From assembly GCA_034509735.1 (NCBI GenBank), contig JACGWO010000004.1, forward strand, positions 13,807,395 to 13,871,394: DNA of 64,000 bases, read 5' to 3'. Made by a program: the position numbers and the translations under genes. A model generated the notes under the pieces. The model saw only the letters and a list, made by a program, of their open reading frames with translations, was not told the DNA's origin and did not search any database. Of the stretch, positions 58,295 to 64,000 are shown one piece after another (the stretch's first letter is position 1; every line of letters starts with the position of its first letter). The DNA is from Sesamum alatum. Lineage: Eukaryota > Streptophyta > Magnoliopsida > Lamiales > Pedaliaceae.

Positions 58295-61200
58295 ATGAAG
58301 ACACTGGAACCCCTGGTTTTTATGAAACCACCACAAATGAAAGACCCATGTGCCGAATCACGTGAGTACATCATGAGCCTACTCCCACATGGGTCCACAG
58401 AATCCACTTGGCCAAATAAGGATGATTTGTTGGTTCCAAATCAGCAACCTCATAGTTGCATTCATGATCTGACAGAACATAGCCACCCAAGCACGCTTAC
58501 TTCCTTTTCTCCTTTTCAAATAATAGACGTTCCCACTTCCCAAAACACTTCTGCACAAATCTTAACCAAAAATGGCGCTTCCTCCAAACCACAGCGAAAA
58601 TCTCCATGCATAGCCACCCCAGACTGTGTTTTCCCAGAATCCGCCATTCTCTCCGCCACCACCTCGCAGAATCCAACTACGTATACCCATGGCCATGAGG
58701 AATCAACCTTCGAGTTCAAATCCACCACCAGCCCAACCCCCTCTTCCAGACCTCGTACCTATGCCCGCCATACCAAATCCAATACCAACAACAAGAATTT
58801 GCAACCAAATGATTCCATTGGATCAAATGAATTTCTGTTCCAGCCTTTCCACTCAACGCCGCATCTTTTTCTCAGCCCTTGCACACCTCAAAACTCGATC
58901 ATAGAGATATCACAAGAAAGAGAGGTCTTCGCCAGAGAGAGGGAAGCCCAGTTGAGAATGTACATCCATCCTCTTGAAAGAGACCTTCAGGCTTTCCTGA
59001 GATCCAGCCAGTACTCAAATGGCCCCGTGATGACGTCGGCACCCAACCAGCCGGGAGGATTACGCCAGAATTTACTCAACTTACCACCCTCCATAAATAT
59101 ACTAAGCTAGAACTGTAGAGGCGCTGGACGCCAGGAGTTCATCACGGCAGCCCGCGATCTCATTCATACTGCAGCCCCACAAATCTTTATCATTATGGAC
59201 ACTCGCATACATGTTGACCGAGCCCCTCCGATTATCCAACGACTGCCATTTACTGACTTTGTTATACTTTCTTCCATAGGGTATGTTGGAGGAGTATGGA
59301 TCCTATGGAATGCGAATGAAACGAGGGTCCGACAATCCTAACTGGGTAGTCGCATGGTGCATGCTGAGGTGGACCATGGTCCGGGGGATAATCCTTTCCT
59401 CCTTTCAGCGGTTTATAACTATCCGCAACCTTCCATGCAGCACCTGGTACGGACTAACCTATGCGAAGTTTCTGATACTTTATATAATAGAGAATGGTTA
59501 TCGGTTGGGGATTTCAATTGCGTTCTGAGTTGTGATGAAAAAATAGAGGGGCGGTTTCTACCTTCTAGGATTTTCAAATTTAAGGAATGCATGCAATACT
59601 GTAATTTGCTAGATCTGGGGTTTGTGGGGCATAAATATACATGGTCTAATAGGCAGTTTGGAAAAAAACTTATTTGCGAATGGTTTGATCGTGCTTTGGC
59701 TAATCTTGAGTGGTGTAATAGATTTCCTAATACCATTGTTAAACATCTGTCTACTAGTGCTTCTGACCACTCCCCTATCCTTATTGATACAAATCCTTAT
59801 AGCTGCAGTAAGAAATATATATTTAGGTACGAATCTGTATGGGCTTCTTATACTGATTTTCATAAAATAGTGGTTGATTCTTGGGGGTACAATATAGTTT
59901 CACAACAGGACTATGGATTTAGGTGCAAATATTTTGATTTTATTAAAAAGGCGTGCATATGGAAACGTAGGTCCATAGGGAACATTGATCAACAGATTAG
60001 GGACTTAAAGAAGGATTTGGATGATATTAATAATAGGATTAGTTTGGGTCCAAATGATGCTCTCCTACAACAGGAGCATGATATTCGGTTTGCTCTTAAC
60101 CGATTTTTTCTTTACAAAGAACAGTATTGGAAACAAAGATTAGCCCTTAATTGGAACCAATATGGTGATCTAAACTCTTCTTTCTTTCATAAGTACGCTA
60201 GTAGTAAGAAACATAATAACATGATCCTTGGTCTTAAAAAACCTGATAACTCATGGATTACTAATCCAAAAGAAATCATGACTCTTCGAAAAGATTACTT
60301 GCAGGCTCATTCAAATGTATCTAATAAGCCTACGGATTTCTCATTTTTTTCTGATTTATGGCCCTCCCTAGATGCTAATCAACAAGCTTCTTTAAACTTA
60401 AACATTTTGGATGAAGACATTTGGGCTGTGGTCAATAAAATTGGGTCTTTAAAGGCAGCTAGCCCTGATGGCCTACATGCACATTTTTATAAATCCTTTT
60501 GGCCAGAAATCAAGAATACTATTACCCCTATTGTTAAAAATTTCTTTGAAAATGGTTTTCTCCCTAATTTCATTAATGAAACTTCTATCATTCTAATACC
60601 CAAGAGACAGAACCCTATTGAGGCATCTCATTTTTGTCCTATCAGTTTGTGCAACGTCATATACAAGATTATTTCTAATATTCTTGTTGCTCGTATTCAA
60701 CCGATTCTTAACAGTCTTATATCACCGTATCAAAATGCTTTTGTGCCTAATTGTCATATTTCGAACAACCTTTTCCTGGCTCACGAAATGATTCATATAC
60801 TTAGAAGAAACTCCACTATATGGCCCTACAACTTGATCTAATGAAAGCTTACGATAGGTTAGAATGGGATTACATAAAATTTGTCATTTAAAAATTTAAA
60901 TTCCCTCTGGAATTTGTGGATAGGATTATGGTTTGTGTTACTACAGTTTCTTTCACCCTGAATGTTAACAAAGATGTATCTCAATCATGGCGGGCCCTTA
61001 GAGGACTGAGGCAGGGTGATCCTCTGTCACCCTATATTTTTATTTTATATCTTGAACCTCTTATTTATAAATTATTTACAGAGAATAGGGATAAAAGAAT
61101 TGATGTAATGTATTTTTCTAAGAATGAACATCCTTTGCCTATTCTTACTTTTGCTGATGACTGCCTTCTTTTTCTCAAACTGAATGAAAAAACTATCTCG

Positions 61201-62700
61201 AGACTATTAATACTTCTTAATAATTTCTCTGATATAACGGGTCAAGCTATTAGTTGGGATAAATCTAGTTTTTTGTTTTCTAACTATACGCCTTATAATA
61301 TTTGAACAAGAATAGCTAAGGCCCTTAATCTCCCACCTAGTCCTACAAAGAATAAATACCTTGGTTTGCCTTTCACGACCAATCGTATCACCAAGGAGAT
61401 GTTCTACGATATTATTGAAAAAATCGAGAATAAAATCCACTTATGGTATAAAAAACCACTATCTTATGCGGGAAGAGTTGTTCTGCTACGTAGTAGTCTT
61501 GTGTCTAGAGCCAATCACTACATGTCTTTGTTTAAATTACCGGCTGCAATCCACCATAAAATTACTTCTCTACAAAAACATTTCTTATGGAATGGTAAGC
61601 CTTCGGATAAGAAAATAAGCCTTGTTAACTGGAAAACAGTAACACTTCCAAAAAGGGAGGGAGGATTAGGCTTGAGAGACTCACGCACCCTTAATACAAC
61701 TTATTTACTAAAGCTGGCTTGGATACTTCATATAGGTGATGATTCTCTTTTCTGTAAGTTGTTCAAGAAAACTTTTTTCCCTCATCAACCTTTCACAGAA
61801 GCTATATATAAAACTAACCATAGTTGGGTTTGAAAAAATTTACATGAACAAATTAAATTGGTTAACAAATCCACCCAATGGTTTGTAGGAAATGGTCAAC
61901 AAATTCGGTTATGGGAAAACAAATGGATACAAAATTTTAGCCTTATGGAAATGGTTTATGATATTCACAGATTCCGTTTATCATCCCCCTTATGTCCATT
62001 ATGTCAAGAGGATTGGGATTCAAGTGCACATTCTTATGCAAAATGTAAGTATTTCCTCCCTCTCATTCAAATTGCTATTCCTGAATTGCTCTCTCTAGCT
62101 ACACATAATTTTATCAATCTGTTGCATTCTTGGAGGAAAAGACCTAAAAAACAAATGTTTATAGCTATTGCTTGCTGGTACATTTGGAAGGTACGTAATC
62201 TTGCTATTTTTGATAACAAACCCATAAACCTGGAACATATCTGGAGAATCATTAAACAAATCACACCTACTTGTTCTGCTACAAGCATTAGAGAAAAATA
62301 TACTATCTGGATTGGTTGGGAGAAACCTTGGCCAAACTGGGTAAAACTTAACATAGATGGTTCTGCTATAAGCAACCCGGGATGGTCAAGAAGTGGGGGG
62401 ATTTTTCGAAATCAGGATGGTAACTTCATTCTAGCTTTTTCTCATTCCACAGGTATAAACTCCAACTCCACGGTGGAAATCTGAGCGTGTAAAATGGGAC
62501 ACACTATTGCAAGATCTTATGGTTTTACACATTTAATTATTGAAAGAGATTCTCAACTGCTTTTTAATACTCTTTGCAGGCAAGCAGTTCCACCCAAGCA
62601 CCTCGTGCAGATGCTGGGGGATTGCCGAAACATATTGACTGAATTTGAAGAAATTAGAATCACATTTTGTCTAAGTGAACCGGGTAGCTGACGCATTGGC
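58295..62700 (+). pseudogene. LINE ORF2 (endonuclease, reverse transcriptase, RNase H), broken
   Basis: A long Pro/Ser/Thr-rich frame (58295-59110) leads into the endonuclease, whose opening motif has a TAG in place of the Trp before NCRG (59108-59110). A second stop follows near 59339. Then 59354-60841 is open: VGDFNCVLSCDEK and SDHSPILI (endonuclease), then RT N-terminus. A frame change near 60820 precedes LMKAYDRLEWDY. RT core: GLRQGDPLSPYIFIL and FADDCLLFLKL (60916-61305). Next come RLWENKWI and CPLCQEDWDSSAHSYAKC (zf-RVT type) at 61858-62062, and RNase H: LNIDGSA, STVEI, IERDSQLL, then VADALAKYA in another frame. The catalytic endonuclease Glu appears as Asp (IIMDTR). Confidence 0.9.
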
Positions 62701-62843
62701 CAAATATGCTGCAGCACATCACTTTGAAAGTTTTGTTTTTCAAGAGTGTCCGGTTTTTTTAAGAGAATTTTGCATCAGGATTTATCAAAATTGTATGCTA
62801 GATCATGTAAAAAATCCTGTAGTAGACTTCCCCAGCTGCAGTA

Positions 62844-62880
62844 GTAAATAAATAAAGCATACTTTTGTTCAAAAAAAAAA
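62844..62880 (+). terminator. LINE polyadenylation signal and A tail
   Basis: aaataaataaagc (62846-62858) followed by a 10-A tail (62871-62880) that abuts the target duplication. Confidence 0.7.
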
Positions 62881-62895
62881 TATATATCACCAATT

Positions 62896-63586
62896 AAAAA
62901 AATAATTCTTTTCTTTAGAAACATATAACTGAAATAGTGGATGAACGAGTAAATGATGAGTTAGCAATGAAACTATGGAACGCAATTTCTTGAAAAGTAA
63001 AATGACGAGAAACGTCAATGCCCGACTTCTTTTAGTGGACTCCTGAGTTATTTAATACTCAGAAATTGAAACTACGTCCGCATGCAGTGCACAACTTCTT
63101 TTCGAGGAACGTGACTCTTTCAAATCTCAGAAATGGTGTAGTCCAAATGCTGTTGGAATTGTGATTAATGAAGTTGGAATTTTATGGATTTTGTGGATTA
63201 ATTAAGCCAGAAAAATTAATGCTCCTAGCCCTTTTCTTAATTATAAAATAGATTAAATTTTGTGTTTCTTTTATTCTACTACGTCCTACATATTTGGATT
63301 TGGCCGGACGTAAATTCAAGTATGTATAAACTTATGATGACCATTAACTCATGCAAGGATTTGTGGTTAACGTGCAATCATATAATTTAAGAAATCTATA
63401 AATGTCAGTTATCTATGCTCGAGTACAAAGTTTTGCTCTCTTTTATTTTCGTACCACCTTCAACATCTTTACTTCATGACCTTGTTGACTTGGTCATTGA
63501 AAGTCTATATAACTTGCACCTTTCCAATATAGTTCTAGAAATATTGTTACGCAGATCAGGTCTTGAATCAAACAAATTACATGATA
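62896..63586. other. AT-rich spacer, nothing recognised
   Basis: Short open frames only; no domain, RNA gene or terminal repeat seen. Confidence 0.45.
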
Positions 63587-63596
63587 GGTAAATCAT

Positions 63597-63903
63597 GGGG
63601 TAAATGTTTTTTTGGTCCTGTAAGAGTAGGGTATTATTTGTTTTGGTACCACAACTTAGGTAAGTGACTGTTTTAGTCCCATAAAACACATTTTTCAGTT
63701 TTTTTTTTTTTTTTTTGTCTCAATTTCAGTTTTTTGGGTCCCAAAAATATCATGCTATTTTGGAACCAAAAAACTGAAAAACATGTTTTATGGGACCAAA
63801 AAAATTGAAAAATGTATTTTGTGGGACTAAAACAGCCACCTAATCTTACGGGAGTAAAAAAACTAATGCCCTAATCTTACGGGAGCAAAAAAACATTTTG
63901 CTC
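63597..63903. mobile_element. Mutator-type palindromic MITE, 307 bp
   Basis: Perfect 10-bp target repeat ggtaaatcat (63587-63596 and 63904-63913). Inverted words run along its length: aaatgtttttttggtcc, taagagtagggtatt, agtcccataaaacacattttt and their reversed partners. Central T-run at about 63700-63717. Its tagtccc and ggtacca words also resemble the arms of the 4140-7652 element. Confidence 0.9.
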
Positions 63904-64000
63904 GGTAAATCATACTTTTCATGTGATTGGTCATCTTCCTTAACTGTACACTAATCTTACAGCAAGTATATTACATTTATCATATAATTTGTTCAAATCA

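Larger units (their letters stand above)
56664..62880 (+). mobile_element. L1-type LINE, full length, inactive
   Basis: Flanked by a 15-bp duplication with one mismatch: tataaatcaccaatt (56649-56663) and tatatatcaccaatt (62881-62895). It has an ORF1 with DUF4283-like region and zinc knuckle, an ORF2 with endonuclease, RT, C-terminal zinc-binding-type region and RNase H, an AATAAA-like signal near 62847, and a short A tail (62871-62880). Both ORFs contain stops and frame changes. Confidence 0.93.

Overview
The window looks like nuclear DNA of a flowering plant, probably a eudicot. It is AT-rich and gene-poor, and almost every coding trace belongs to a plant transposable element or an endogenous pararetrovirus. 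I see only one convincing host gene: an intronless AT-hook/PPC (AHL) protein on the minus strand at 3000-3920. No tRNA, rRNA or CRISPR locus is visible.

Layout. 1-2.7 kb: AT-rich DNA with four palindromic non-autonomous DNA elements. 3.0-3.9 kb: the AHL gene. 4140-7652: an element with inverted arms and perfect 10-bp direct repeats, carrying a broken Caulimoviridae-like fragment (ORF1 tail, ORF2-like, coat-like region, 35S-type promoter with an as-1-like pair, poly(A) signals) and no reverse transcriptase. 8-34 kb: a nest of LTR elements. The host of the nest is a minus-strand Ty3/gypsy (Tat-like) element at 23991-25533 and 31097 to about 34015. It was hit by copia-type element A2 (25539-31091, target repeat tttgg) and is bounded on the left by copia-type element A1 (9417-23985). 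A1 itself holds three LTRs of a sister subfamily. 34171-36382: a solo LTR. 36.4-40.6 kb: unassigned DNA with two 242-bp Mutator-type MITEs and a tRNA-derived SINE. 40655-52375: a complete minus-strand copia-type element A3 (target repeat atatg) with a solo LTR nested in its 5' LTR. 52.4-56.6 kb: tandem repeats, a (GA)n tract and a probable CACTA terminus. 56664-62880: a full-length but broken L1-type LINE. 63597-63903: another 10-bp-repeat MITE.

The most interesting pattern is the long-LTR copia clan. All its LTRs (about 2.0-2.2 kb, subfamilies called A, B, C and D here) share the ends TGTTAGAATAGGTGAC and CTTTCA and a strongly conserved internal core near CCATGGACCGTTGCTAG. A1 and A3 sit at different sites with different target repeats, yet carry the same pol lesions (for example the RT YVDD position reads KVCN in both). 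This suggests the family kept moving after its own polymerase had died, using enzymes supplied in trans.

Mobile-element boundaries were set by matching target-site repeats and terminal sequences by eye. Family names rest on protein motifs recognised from memory; no database search was run.
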